From: Gavia stellata | Taxonomy: Eukaryota > Chordata > Aves > Gaviiformes > Gaviidae | DNA: 64,000 nucleotides | Assembly: GCF_030936135.1 (NCBI RefSeq) | Contig: NC_082599.1 | Coordinates: forward strand, 63,181,686-63,245,685 | Direction of reading: 5' to 3' | Shown here: positions 19,801-28,859 of the stretch, in pieces | How the letters are laid out: the number at the start of each line of letters is the position of its first letter | Numbering within the stretch: the first letter of the stretch is position 1 | The notes under the pieces: model-generated | Seen by the model: only the letters and a program-made list of their open reading frames with translations | Databases searched by the model: none | What the model was told of the DNA's origin: nothing | Position numbers and translations under genes: made by a program

Positions 19801-22780
19801 TGTGAAGCCACTATGGAAGTGGGTGTTCATCTTCCTGGTGGAATGCAGGAAGGAAATAGTCCAGGAGGTAAAGGCGACCTTTTTCCCATTTGACTTTGTC
19901 TTTGCTCCTGTTGGCTGCTTAACGACACCCTGTGCAGTTGGCACAGGCTCAAGAAATGCCACCTGTGTGTCGAGCCAAGGGGCTGCTGAAGGAGTCAGGT
20001 GCCCTTGCAGAGGCCCTGCAAGGCGACTTCAGGGTCTCAAAGAGCGTGCTTGGTTTTGCTCTTGCATCGCTACACACATGTGGGGAGAGTTCTTCAAGCG
20101 TTGGGTGTGAAACGTGCCCGTGTCCTCTGTGTGCACAAGGGCACGCAGCTGCTCGTACGGTTGGGCCCAGGCACATGCAGTGACTGAGTCTGTGCGTGTG
20201 AGCGCATGCATGTGTGCGTACGTGTGCACAGTTGCCAAGAGCACACCCAGCTCCAGACGTGAGCCAGGGCCAGGCAGGGTGGAAGGGGTGAGGTTTCAAG
20301 CTAGGTCTGGACCCTGTGTCACGGGAGCAGGCACTGCTCCTGTGCTGAATGACTGTGTCTGGGCCCCGCAGGAGGGGGTAAAGGATGCACCGAGCCCTTC
20401 TTTCTCCTCCATTTCCATTCAGGTGCCAAAAATCCTGAAGACCCTTTGCACCTACATGCGGCAGAGCACCCACAGGCCCTTCCTGCTCTGGGCCGTGTTT
20501 CTCCTCGCCCACTTTCACCAGGAGCCCGTCATCAGCAGTCTCCTCCGGAAAGGTCTGCCCATGGACAGGTACGTGCACCAGCCACTTCCCCACTGTAGTC
20601 AAACAGAGACCCCACAGCTTGCGTGCACTGGGGTGGCCCAGTTGAGAAGCAGGTCTTTTTTCTGCCTGAGCTGTCTTGAGTGTTGCAAGACTGTGTGCTT
20701 GTGTCTCTGCCGTGACTGGGGCGTTGTAAGCCCCATTGCAGAGGAGGAGAGGGTTTGAGGGCACTGCAGGACTGCGAAGATACGGGCTCAGGGGTGAACA
20801 TCTGTTCCCTTGCAGTGACGTGGTGGAGCTGTGGAGGAGCCTGGGGAGAAGCACCATTGGGATTCAGGTCCTGAGGTGCTTAGTGGAGAAACTAAACAGA
20901 GCACGAAACAACTGCCTGGGGACCAACTCCTCCGCTTGTGAGTGGCACAACCATGAGACTGCTCTGGAGACTTTGATGGTACGTTCAATGGCAGACACGT
21001 TTCTGTAGCTTTGCGTCTGCTTTGTAACTCCTGCTTCGGAAAAGGGGGAGTCAGGTGCCCTTTGCAGATGCCCCTGGAGACTCCCAGGGCGCTGTGCTGG
21101 GCCGGCCTCAAGCAGTGTGGGGAGCTGGGACAGTGTTGTGCTCCTGAGCCACAAGGCTGTCGCAGAAGTGACAATTGCGGACAGTAACCCCCCTGCCCCA
21201 GGCAGGCAGGGGAACCAGGCTGGTGGGAAAAGGCCTTGCCTGAAGAGGGGCTTCTTGGTCACGTTTCTCTGCAGATCACCCGTGCCATCTCCGAAGTGGT
21301 GCTTGCCCTGAGGAGCACAGAGGAGCTCAGGCAGCTGCTTCCCCACCTCCTTCCCAGCCTCCTGAGGTGGGCCAGCGAAACCCTGGGCGAGGAGCGGCTG
21401 CTTTCCCCCCTGGGAGAAGGCGGAAGACAACTGTTCCTCAAGGGCCAGGTGCTTGAGGAGAAGCCGTGCAGGTAAGGAGCCGAAGGGGCAGATGGAGGGG
21501 CTGGCTTCGGTTCCCCTCGCCAAGGCACGTGCCTTTGTGGGGTTGAGGGAGGGCTTTGCCTGCCCCGCTTCCTAGATGAGCAAACTGCTCGTCGTGGTTG
21601 GGTTTACTTCTGCTCCTTCATGGGGAAACTCCAGCTCCCAGGCAGGAAGGTCTGAGGCAGCTCGTGCTGTGGACGGCTGTCATCTTGCCTTCTGCATACC
21701 CTTGCATGCACGATAGCTTTGCACTCCCTCAGCGGACCCCCACCGGGGGGGAGCGTGACTCTTGCGGGCAATGGCATCATTCTTCACAAAATGCTGGTGG
21801 GAAGAGGTATTAGGTGTTGCCTTGGTTCTCTAGCATGGAGTCAGTCCAGGGGCGTGGAGTTTCTTCTGCTTCAGTGGGTTTGGGGCATGATGAAAATGCC
21901 AGTGTCGTTAGCTGCAGTCTACGAAGCATCATTCCCGGGGTATTTAGCTCTGCTAAAGAGAAATCTTCCCCTAAACTGCAGTGATTTGATCTTTCTTTGG
22001 TTTTGTGGTGCTGCTGCTGTTTTGATTTTTTTCTTGTTTTGTTTGACTGTGTTTTGACTGGGTTTGTGTTTTGTTTCTTTTGCCAGGGTTTTCCTTATGG
22101 CTTTAGAGTTGGTGCTAGGCAAATGCATGGCAGAGAAGTGGATGCGGCTGCTCATGAATCGGGCAGCGTGGGCTCTCCTTGAAGACCCCCTGACCCATTC
22201 TGATGGGGTGCGTCTCCTGACCAGGTAAGAGTCGCAGGGATGCACATGGCTGCCTCCTGCGGGGCTGTGCCCAGGGAAATGCCTGCAGGACCCTTCCAGC
22301 ATGCCTGGGAAGCCGTCCTGAGCTGAAGAATAGTATCTGCATTGGTGTACATGAATTTTGGCAACCTGGCCTTCCTGGGTAACTGTGTGTCCCTCGCTTG
22401 TGCTCCCTTGCGCAGCGTCCTGGTCCAGGCTGGGCTTCTATCACCCTGTCTGAAGCAGACCCTCTTCCCATGGCTGGATTCCTGCTCAGTTAAGCTGCGG
22501 GTGACAGCTACAGCCTTCTTTGCTGAGGTAAGGCAGGGGGTGGGGAAGGAAGGGTTCAGAGGGTTTTAGTGAGATCCGGCTCCTTGGGACGTCTGTTTTT
22601 GTGGGAAGATCCCTGGAACGGAGCAGACAGGGGAGTGCCTGGCCAGGACCAGGTCCCCACAGCACTGCCTGTGTCCTTCCAGCTCTCTTGGGACTGCAGC
22701 ACAACAAGGACCCGCGAGTGAAGCAGGCACTAGAGGAGTCTCTCCACGATACCTGTCTCCAGCCAGCACCAAGGAGTTAA
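4804..22780 (+). CDS. MROH-family (maestro HEAT-like repeat) protein, multi-exon gene
   Basis: At least 32 short exons translate without stops into an alpha-helical HEAT-repeat protein that I recognise as MROH family. Landmarks in order are FRYALVNWLG after a CPFPRNGEAQ block, DVVGHIFSEFSR, LLWPRLLQYVVPAQYSGM, FLYKALGTVLAAC, ALRAPKEQLLTRVD, FGSLVGLLATLTSDCLATSR, SSLLRKGLPMD and VVELWRSLG. Every join listed in the exon entries keeps phase. Length is about 1,325-1,357 residues, usual for the family. There is no signal peptide or membrane span. One acidic linker (EEDEEEP) lies near residue 500. HEAT repeats are scaffolds for protein contacts; the molecular role of avian MROH paralogs is poorly known and cannot be read here. 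The first exon is inferred from phase only. A poly(A) signal follows the stop. Which paralog it is (MROH1, 2, 5 or 7-like) I cannot say. Confidence 0.9.
5329..5468 (+). CDS. MROH-like exon 2
   Basis: TTCTTCCAG precedes and GTGAGAC follows. It enters with two bases of a split codon and ends in phase 0. The reading includes AKKAVPEAITTFVASGASLL and then KRLQDRE. It is the first exon with clear helical coding character. Confidence 0.75.
6167..6289 (+). CDS. MROH-like exon 3
   Basis: It is flanked by CCCCAG and GTGAGC and is 41 codons long, phase 0 to 0. The reading contains YRELESFLQGDDGSLQSGVV and NRLIAEVSSDMRAAQ, an N-terminal HEAT-type helix pair. Confidence 0.85.
6818..6983 (+). CDS. MROH-like exon 4
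   Basis: The acceptor is TTTTTCAG and the donor is GTACGG. It runs from phase 0 to phase 1. It reads VTDDVKMAASDVLVALARSR, then FHFVMSELQSHL, a HEAT helix pair typical of the MROH N-terminal part. Confidence 0.9.
7386..7484 (+). CDS. MROH-like exon 5
   Basis: It is flanked by CTCTGCAG and GTGAGT and runs phase 1 to 1. It reads ALRCIPFVGMTLLALRAMLS, the conserved hydrophobic helix found in MROH proteins. Confidence 0.9.
7975..8126 (+). CDS. MROH-like exon 6 (CPFPRNGEAQ block)
   Basis: The acceptor is GGTGCAG and the donor is GTAAGA. It runs phase 1 to 0. It contains CPFPRNGEAQLCEDIYPVFR, among the most diagnostic stretches of the MROH family, and ends in a short acidic run. Confidence 0.92.
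8516..8659 (+). CDS. MROH-like exon 7
   Basis: It is flanked by CTCTTCAG and GTGAGG and is 48 codons long, phase 0 to 0. It reads DKQAVLRAVAAMMEVLLREE and ends TSRVNK. Confidence 0.9.
9206..9247 (+). CDS. MROH-like tentative mini-exon 7b
   Basis: A pyrimidine-rich tract and CACAG precede 14 in-frame codons (TFLQARNTPGFVRQ), followed by a weak GTGCCA donor. Phase is 0 to 0, so it can be used or skipped without breaking the frame. Family members usually carry some residues here, but the match is weak. Confidence 0.35.
9452..9521 (+). CDS. MROH-like exon 8
   Basis: The acceptor is TTCCCACAG and the donor is GTAAGG. It runs phase 0 to 1. It reads LPDVTKEPGLAPKAELPRCI, a conserved MROH segment. 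Confidence 0.85.
9633..9746 (+). CDS. MROH-like exon 9
   Basis: The acceptor is TTCCCTGCAG and the donor is GTCAGT. It runs phase 1 to 1. It reads LCPEETGMFLHSPESGGSKA, then GRVAALGLLGALAHSD. Confidence 0.88.
10226..10299 (+). CDS. MROH-like exon 10
   Basis: It is flanked by CTTCCAG and GTGAGC and runs phase 1 to 0. It reads EKLPQVMEAMGSVCNDPSAQ, a HEAT helix that continues into the next exon. Confidence 0.88.
10641..10760 (+). CDS. MROH-like exon 11
   Basis: The acceptor is CCTGGCAG and the donor is GTAAGG. It is 40 codons, phase 0 to 0. It reads VRRAVLEFIRELLSS and CWAWDVVGHIFSEFSR. Confidence 0.9.
11786..11893 (+). CDS. MROH-like exon 12
   Basis: It is flanked by TCTTACAG and GTAAGT and is 36 codons, phase 0 to 0. 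It reads ALRALCVDILGSLDVSLRGM, a hallmark of this family. Confidence 0.92.
12089..12248 (+). CDS. MROH-like exon 13 with acidic tail
   Basis: The acceptor is TCTCTGCAG and the donor is GTAGAA. It runs phase 0 to 1. It starts LLWPRLLQYVVPAQYSGMLI and ends in an acidic linker (CEEDEEEPDAVDSQER) that probably separates two HEAT blocks. Confidence 0.92.
12634..12674 (+). CDS. MROH-like exon 14
   Basis: A short exon between CCCCACAG and GTGAGT, phase 1 to 0, reading ARLPAPQALLARLL. Confidence 0.8.
12941..13082 (+). CDS. MROH-like exon 15
   Basis: The acceptor is TCGCCTAG and the donor is GTAAAG. It runs phase 0 to 1. It reads ERAVAALQLLQALHGRIHRA and WTTEIPLLLQYLEG. Confidence 0.9.
13667..13719 (+). 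CDS. MROH-like exon 16
   Basis: It is flanked by TTTCTAG and GTACAG and runs phase 1 to 0. It reads KTKRSLDSAEWEHRVLK, which leads directly into the FLRASL segment of the next exon, as in other MROH proteins. Confidence 0.85.
14159..14266 (+). CDS. MROH-like exon 17
   Basis: The acceptor is CCCCACAG and the donor is GTGTGT. It is 36 codons, phase 0 to 0. It reads FLRASLEPIEDRAWTMGLSQ. Confidence 0.9.
14473..14592 (+). CDS. MROH-like exon 18
   Basis: It is flanked by CTCTTGCAG and GTGAGG and is 40 codons, phase 0 to 0. It reads LFLYKALGTVLAACQDLRHV, a strongly conserved family block. Confidence 0.92.
14778..14900 (+). CDS. MROH-like exon 19
   Basis: The acceptor is GGTTGCAG and the donor is GTAAAG. 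It is 41 codons, phase 0 to 0. It reads GMISVVSHTAESHFHLVLDT. Confidence 0.9.
15593..15646 (+). CDS. MROH-like tentative exon 19b
   Basis: Eighteen codons (LEEWLGELLGGAQGNKEL) lie between ACTCGCAG and GTGAGG, phase 0 to 0. A longer form from 15,554 is also open. Exons 19 and 20 join in frame without it, so it may be optional or not an exon. Confidence 0.3.
15728..15889 (+). CDS. MROH-like exon 20
   Basis: The acceptor is GACACAG and the donor is GTAGGA. It is 54 codons, phase 0 to 0. It reads AIRAALMRTYSGIALRAPKE, then QLLTRVDKEIVGNIL. Confidence 0.9.
16116..16238 (+). CDS. MROH-like exon 21
   Basis: It is flanked by GGCCTCAG and GTGAGT and is 41 codons, phase 0 to 0. It reads DLQLKLALVQSITEVSCAIQ. 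Confidence 0.9.
16555..16622 (+). CDS. MROH-like exon 22
   Basis: The acceptor is ACTTGCAG and the donor is GTGAGG. It runs phase 0 to 2. It reads DWIKGEPWDSLVYGVFQALE. Confidence 0.85.
16983..17118 (+). CDS. MROH-like exon 23
   Basis: The acceptor is CTGGCCAG and the donor is GTACCC. It runs phase 2 to 0. It reads LRREENHKLLAVCCQTVLSC and then a basic run (MKKGRKT). Confidence 0.85.
17224..17319 (+). CDS. MROH-like exon 24
   Basis: It is flanked by TTTCAG and GTGAGT and is 32 codons, phase 0 to 0. It reads LLHRRCVEDLGHLLETFLEA. Confidence 0.88.
17778..17882 (+). CDS. MROH-like exon 25
   Basis: The acceptor is TGCCTCAG and the donor is GTGAGT. It is 35 codons, phase 0 to 0. It reads WLTSANEWERERALQVCTHV, close to the family WERERAL-type motif. 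Confidence 0.9.
18108..18231 (+). CDS. MROH-like exon 26
   Basis: The acceptor is CCCTGCAG and the donor is GTAAGG. It runs phase 0 to 1. It reads FGSLVGLLATLTSDCLATSR, a diagnostic MROH block. Confidence 0.92.
19184..19284 (+). CDS. MROH-like exon 27
   Basis: The acceptor is TGTTCCAG and the donor is GTAACT. It runs phase 1 to 0. It reads DEIRCLGEELNSPDTVQTCA. Confidence 0.88.
19715..19867 (+). CDS. MROH-like exon 28
   Basis: It is flanked by TCTCCAG and GTAAAG and is 51 codons, phase 0 to 0. It reads CIPPAQATDFLTAVLPSLLH, then a tryptophan-rich helix (LWKWVFIFL). Confidence 0.9.
20423..20568 (+). CDS. MROH-like exon 29
   Basis: The acceptor is CCATTCAG and the donor is GTACGT. It runs phase 0 to 2. 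It reads VPKILKTLCTYMRQSTHRPF and ends VISSLLRKGLPMD. Confidence 0.92.
20816..20978 (+). CDS. MROH-like exon 30
   Basis: The acceptor is CTTGCAG and the donor is GTACGT. It runs phase 2 to 0. It reads DVVELWRSLGRSTIGIQVLR. With exon 29 it rebuilds the family LLRK-LPMDSD-ELWRSLG block. Confidence 0.92.
21275..21471 (+). CDS. MROH-like exon 31
   Basis: The acceptor is TCTCTGCAG and the donor is GTAAGG. It runs phase 0 to 2. It reads ELRQLLPHLLPSLLRWASET. Confidence 0.9.
22087..22224 (+). CDS. MROH-like exon 32
   Basis: The acceptor is a long T-rich tract with TTTTGCCAG; the donor is GTAAGA. It runs phase 2 to 2. It reads VFLMALELVLGKCMAEKWMR and ends in DPLTHSDGVRLLT. Confidence 0.9.
22416..22527 (+). 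CDS. MROH-like exon 33
   Basis: It is flanked by TGCGCAG and GTAAGG and runs phase 2 to 0. It reads SVLVQAGLLSPCLKQTLFPW and ends TATAFFAE. Confidence 0.9.
22700..22780 (+). CDS. MROH-like terminal exon
   Basis: With the acceptor ACTGCAG (22,698-22,699) the frame continues HNKDPRVKQALEESLHDTCL to a TAA at 22,778-22,780. The stronger-looking acceptor TTCCAG (22,681-22,682) instead gives a frame that stops after 13 codons (TGA near 22,719). The C-terminal end is therefore short by family standards either way, and its exact form is open. Confidence 0.6.
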   Translation, partial: HNKDPRVKQALEESLHDTCLQPAPRS

Positions 22781-22783
22781 TTA

Positions 22784-22789
22784 AATAAA
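22784..22789 (+). terminator. Poly(A) signal AATAAA
   Basis: AATAAA lies four bases after the predicted stop codon, so the 3' UTR would be very short. Confidence 0.75.
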
Positions 22790-22799
22790 GCTCAGCACA

Positions 22800-25700
22800 A
22801 GATGCCTAAAGGGCAGTGTATCTTTTTTCCCCCGATGGCACCCTTGTGCTTGGCGGGACCACATGTGGGTGACACCGAGGCTGGGGGCTGCCAGCTGCAT
22901 GGCCCCTCCCGGATCTTCGTGGGCTGGGCACAACGCAGTCATGCCGGGACAGACCCCAGAGCAGGGGTCTCCCCATGGGGTCCTGGGGCCGTGCCCTCCC
23001 ACTGCCCATGGGGATCCCCTTGCCACCCCTCCCACCACGGCACGACCACCTCTGGCACCAGCAAGGGCTGGTGCAGGGAACAGCCCAGGAGAGCCCTGAC
23101 CATACCACCACAGCAGGCTTTGCCCTCCCCGGTGTCCTGCCATGCTGGGCCCCCCCACAGCACTTGCCCAGGGACACAGTGGGGGGGTATCAGGGGAAAA
23201 GGGGGGCACTGGGGGGAGTAGGGGGCACTGGAGGATGGGTGGGGAGAACCAAGGGAGGCACAGCAGTTTAGAGGGGTGTGGTCAGGGGGCAGAAGGGGGG
23301 CACTGGGGGACAAGTAGGGAATGTCGGGGGGATCTTAAAGGGTCAGCTATGGCTCAGGGGCTGAGCAGAGGGACAGAGTGTAGCAGAGGGCTCTGGCTGG
23401 CCCATCGGACCCCTGCCCACTAACACAGGCCCCACTGGTGCTGGTCCCCAGCCCCGGCGGGCCTGGGCACATCTGCGTGGGGCAGGGGCAGCTCCACACA
23501 GGGAGCCCACCAGCAGAGATGCAGTTTCATCCCTCAGGCTGCTGGGCACCCTGGCCCCGCTGCGAGCCCATGTAAGCCTCTGGTCCCCTGTCCCGGGGGT
23601 CCCACCATCCCTGTGTTCCTAACTGAAGACCCTGCAAAGATTGCTCAAACACGTGCTCCTGCCTTGCACAGTCACGTTCCTTGACAGAGGTGGGGCTGGA
23701 GCTGGAAGAGGGAGTCAAGCCCCTGACTGGGTGGAACACCAGGCCTGGGGAGGGTCCTGCTGTGGAGGGGGCACCAGCAAGGGCCGAGGTGCTGGGGGTT
23801 TCCCTGGGCACCAGCAGTGCTGAGGGCTCTGGTAGTCCTGGGAGGTGAGTGTGCCAGGCACGGGGCAAGCGACTGAGCTGGACCTTCTCCAGCAGCAGGC
23901 ATTTGTATGAGGGGGGCTCAGAGGGACCCCTGTCCTGCCCCACTGCTGCAGGTCAGTCTGAGGCACGTGTGAGCCCTGGCTCCCTGCACATCGGGCTTTG
24001 CGCTGCCCTCAAATGGTCTGAGCCTCCTCCCAACCCCACAGAGCTTCTCAGCCCTGCCGGTAACTCCTATTTCCCCCTGACTTGCCGCTCGCACGGACCA
24101 GACGCCTTGGTTCAGCTGCATCTCCTGAAAGAAAGCAAAGGACCAAGAAGCCAGAGACATGGGGAGAGAGGTCCCTGCAGAGTGGAGTCCCTGGAGATCA
24201 TCCCTGGGCGTAACCAGAGAGGAGCAGACTAAGCCATGGAAGAGGCTTCTCACTTTATTAAAGTAACCTTCCTCCACACTGCAAGAGGACAGGCGAGGAG
24301 AGCAGAGTCCAGATGCACGGACCTGCACACGTTTGCTCTTGAACGGGGCTGGCTCGTGGGGGTGCAGCCTCCAAGACACTAAAACAGAGTGGCTGAAACC
24401 TACGGCACAGCACGTCTCACCCAAAGCCAGGACAGAAAGCCTGCACCCAGCTGCCCAAACCCCCCAGATGTGAACTGAGGCTCCTGCCCCAGACCAGAAC
24501 ATGGCCAGACAGACCGGGCAGGAGGTAGAGCTGCATTTACAGCACGGCCGCTCAGCTGCAAAGACCCGCTCCACCTGAGATTGTAACAGAGGCAGGCTGG
24601 CTGCTGCTCACACTTTGAGCAGAGGAGGTATTGATTGCCAACGACAACAACTCCACATCTGTCAAAGGCCACGACCCTGCCGTCAGCTGGGGAAAGATGG
24701 CCCAGACGGCCGGACAGGCTCCTCGGCTGGGTCCCTTACTGACCTTGCTGCACCTCCAGAACAAGAACCTTGTGCCGCATTGTTGCTGCGACCGGAATTG
24801 CCATCTCTAAGGTAGGAACTCAGCTGCAGGGCTTAGAAATGAAGAAGTAAACAAAGCTTGCCACCATTTCCACCATGCACCATGCACCACTCCTGTTCTG
24901 AAGCAGGGTGTCTGCCATCTCAAATTACATCTCCCTGCAAACAGGCCCATCTCCCAGCAATAGGGCCAAGACAGCGTTATTTGCTGTCACAAATGTGATA
25001 CTGTCACTTACGCTTATCTTGCAAATGCACGCTCAATTACTCTTGGACAGAGATTGTAACGCTCAACGAGCAGATGCAGAATGATAGAATAAACTGATCT
25101 GTGCTATGAGGGTGTATATGCACAGCGCGGGAGCAGATTACCAGCCGGTAAGATCTTCCTGACAGAGATTTTATATTCTGCAAAGCTTAAGCTTTTTGTG
25201 GGAAAGTTTTGTATTTGCGAGAAAATCATTAGACTTTCACCAATCAGAAATACTTGACACAGTAGCTCCAACTCAAATTACTTCCTTTCCTGAAACACCT
25301 TGAAAAATTTCATATCAAGTCTCATGAAAAAGTGGAGTTTTTTTCCCAAATCACCTCCATCGCCTTATGAAAAATAGACTTTTGGCTCAGACCCACCGCT
25401 GTGGGCCAGGCCAGCCGCAGGACTTGCAACACACAAACCTGCACAGCCTTTCCCTCGGACACTGCCGCAGGGACCCTCACGCAGGTGGTAACAGGGAGGA
25501 AAGTACAGCCTGGGGTCAGGAGGGGAAAGCCTGAGAGGGAAGCAAGTGTGCCACAAACCAAAATATGTCTTTAACGTTGTAGTGACTCACCAACGTTGAA
25601 AAACATCAAAACTGAGGCATAACACAGAGCGCTCTGATTTCAGGAGAACCAGATTATTTGTAAATGAATTTCCACCGTGAAAATTTTCAACCTTAACATG

Positions 25701-26955
25701 TGGGGTTTGGGAAACCTTCCCCAGGAAAACTCCAGGACAGGAATCATAATTTTCCACCCCTTCTACTCCATCCAGAACAGCCCTGAATGAGGAAGCTGGA
25801 CATCACTTCAGCAATTTCTGCAACCACTTGCAAGAACACTGGGTATTCTTCAAACCACAGTTACGGCAACACGGTCTTCGGGATGGGTCTTAAACTTCAG
25901 GAAACAAGGTGGGAAGTCTGAACCAAAAAGGTAAATAAGGAAAAGCCTTGGGGATGAAGTCACTAGGCTGCCTCAGCATTGCCTGGAGCAGCTCCACACG
26001 GGGACCAGCCCCACATTGGTTTTACATGGGCAGGATAGGACAAATTCATTTTAATACATACTAACTAATTAGTATGAAAGCAGATTCTCCCACACGCTGG
26101 GAGCCCAACTGTGCCTCCCCAATGCCGCACCTTAGGAAGACGGACGAGCACTTCCCTGTTTCTCATCCTCTCAAGAACAACCTTCTGCAAGATGCTAAAG
26201 CCCACGACATCCCGTCACCAGAAGACAGGAATAACAAGTTCCCTGTCCATGGACTGAGACGTTGCCTGTTCGCACTGCCCGCCGTTCACGTTGCTGTCCC
26301 TGTGCACTCGCACCTCTAACACACGTTCTTAAGAGAGAGGCTGTAGCCCTGGCTTCCAAGGGAATTATGAAGTCAGGGGCGAGGAGCGACAGCTCCAGTG
26401 TCACTGGCAAGTCACCCCTTCTGACACTAGAGGAACGGCACATTACAGCTCCGGGAGCAGTGGGGAGGATCTCTTGCTGAATGGATTAATGCAGCACGAG
26501 GTGTTGCAAATCCCCTGAGCCCTTCCTCGCTCCCTCCACTCCTTTGTCTCTCCCCTCCTCTCTTCATTCACAATCACCTCCACATTAGTAACAAGCGAGT
26601 TGGAAGGCCAGTACGAAAATTTCGGAGCAGACCAAAATCCAAATGCGCTTTTGCCCATGATATTCTACCACTCCTCCGACTTACCTAGTCCTGTCCCAGC
26701 TTCTGCTCTTTTACTTGCTTTTCTCCAAAACAGAGGCATATCACGTCCTGGAGAGGGGGGAAACACCCCAAACAACAACAACAAAAAAGGTTTATTAAAG
26801 AAAGATCAAAAATTAGGTGGGAGGTACAGTGCCTAACAGACCTTTCAGGAGGAGGACTTCCAGGGAGAGTTTTCTGCCCACAAAGCACCAGCGCCCCTGG
26901 GAAGAAAACTGATCAAAACTGCAGCCACTGAAGACCCTCTATCCCCTCCTCTGTT
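22800..26955. other. Unrecognised intergenic sequence
   Basis: I see no gene I can defend. The first kilobase is G-rich with 'ggggcactgggggg'-type runs (about 23,170-23,330). A reverse-strand TTTATT at about 24,254 could be the poly(A) signal of an unrecognised minus-strand transcript, and another lies near 26,791. Confidence 0.4.
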
Positions 26956-26959
26956 CTTA

Positions 26960-27830
26960 CTCTATTTGGTAATCGGTTGATTACTGGTCGGATTCCTTCC
27001 CTACCTTCAGTTCTGAGGGGATATTGCTTAATTCTTACAGGCCGCGCCCCTGATTTGAGCCTGACCATTACTGGGGAGGCATTTTTCGCTTTTCCTGGTA
27101 TTTCTGAGGCCCATACCCCTGGATATACTTGGTTCTGGATTTCCTCAGGTACTTCTGAGCTAACAGGAGTATCTCTGAGGGCCAGACTCAGAAGTTCAAT
27201 TAGCTGGTCATCCCCACTCGAAGTTCTATTTTTCCTTTCTCAAATTTTATCTCCACTTTTAGTTGTTCCAATAAGTCTCACCCCAATAGAGGTTTTGGTG
27301 AGTTAGGCACATATAAGAATTTGTGTATTCCCAATTGTTTTCCCAATCTAAATTAAAGAGGTTTTTTAAAAATACCCCTTTTCACTTTGGCCAGTAGCTC
27401 CTGTACCGTTACAAAATCATCATCCGTAGGTGTTAAAGCTTGGTTGATAGGTTTCATCCTGAGAAAATAAAATCAAGGACGGGGTCTGCCCTTTCTCTGT
27501 CATTCTGAGCAGCGGGGCTGCTGCCTCCGAGAAGCACCGCTGAGGCGGGAGGGGCCCCCTTGGGCGCTGGTTGGGGCACACACCACGCAGCACCGCGCTC
27601 GGGCCTCGTCACAGCGGTTTTTTTTGGCTCCAGCTCCATCCCCAGCCGGGGGAGACCGCGGGGACGTTTCCCTGCTTCCCCCCCATCCGGGAAACGCGGT
27701 ACCGGCTCCCCCTCAAAAACAACATCAATTGCAACAAGGTATTCTAATTCAAGGTTGCATTAAAGGGCCATTTCTCCTCATCATCCGATTTATACAAAGG
27801 CCACCACTGATGACCCAATAATGACAAAAA
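26960..27830 (-). mobile_element. Decayed gammaretrovirus-like ERV fragment (gag-pro-pol)
   Basis: Read on the minus strand from right to left, the block holds a matrix-like WWPLYK motif (about 27,790-27,820) and a basic/proline-rich gag-like segment (27,454-27,639). Next come a protease end with PKPLLG (about 27,270) and a reverse-transcriptase N-terminus with VRIKQYPL and EGIRP (about 26,980-27,130). Frames are broken: a TGA replaces the usual Arg codon after PLLG, and frame changes separate protease and RT. No LTR adjoins it. The stretch 27,232-27,823 is a near copy of 43,774-44,372. Confidence 0.8.
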
Positions 27831-28855
27831 TGGCTCTTCACATCAGTTTTCTGTATGTTCAGGTTAGTTCTTTCAGTCAGACACAGAAATCAGAAGTGAT
27901 TTCTTCTTCTTTCGCTGAAGTAGTCAGTCTTTTAAGTAGTTATTGCTAAACAGTGCAGAAGCTACCAAAAGAAGTTGAAGCAGGTACTTTCCTCCTCACA
28001 AGCAGCATATCACTGAAGTGCTTCCCCTATTAAATTCTCTTCTCTACTCTAAAGGGTCCCTATTTTCCCTGCCCCCAAGGTAAACTCCAGAGCTATTCAT
28101 GGGGTTTCAAAGAAAGGCAAATGTAGTTTACCTGCCTTTAAAAAAAAAAAAAAAAAAAAAGGGACTCAGAGCTCTGAATGGAGAATGTTTACTAAACACT
28201 GTACAGACAAATTAACCAAAGAGCAAACGTTAATGGGAAAAGCTGGGAGCAGAATGAGAAGCACCACACAACTAAAGCTATCCCAAGCACTCAAGCACTT
28301 AACGATTCCATCAAGGACCACAAGCCCTGAGGCTGATGATGGCTGTTGGATGAGTTTCCCTCCCCCAGGTGGAAACACCTCTCAGAAACACTGTGCTCAG
28401 ACCAAGGAAGGAAAAAGCAATACACACCCCACCCCCACATCTAAAGGCATGCCACTCCATTCAAAGGTAAATTTTGATTTATTTAGATGAACTGCCTGGC
28501 CAGTTTTAGCACCTCCCTCTAGAGTATACCGACTTCATCCACCCCTACCCACAAAAACTTTTGACTGAGTGCTGAGTAATGTGGAGAGTGAGGTGGACTT
28601 AGACACGCTGCTACCAGGGGACTGGATTTTTAACCTATTTACAAGTATTCGTTGCTTTGAAGCTGCCCGAGGGTCAGCACGCCCTCGCTACTGGAGGTTC
28701 TTGCTCTGCGCAGGCACTAAGGAAGACATTTCTGGCGACAGGTTATTTTAAAGCACAGCAGAACATACCATTTATGACCTCCTGAGAATTATCTCCCAGA
28801 CAGATCAGCAACAAGGGCAAAACTTGTATATGTAACATGCATTTGGGTTACGTCA
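27831..28855. other. Unrecognised sequence with poly(A) run
   Basis: I see no gene. A run of about 20 A lies at 28,140-28,160 and could mark an old retroposed end, but no SINE or LINE body is recognisable beside it. Confidence 0.4.
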
Positions 28856-28859
28856 CTGT

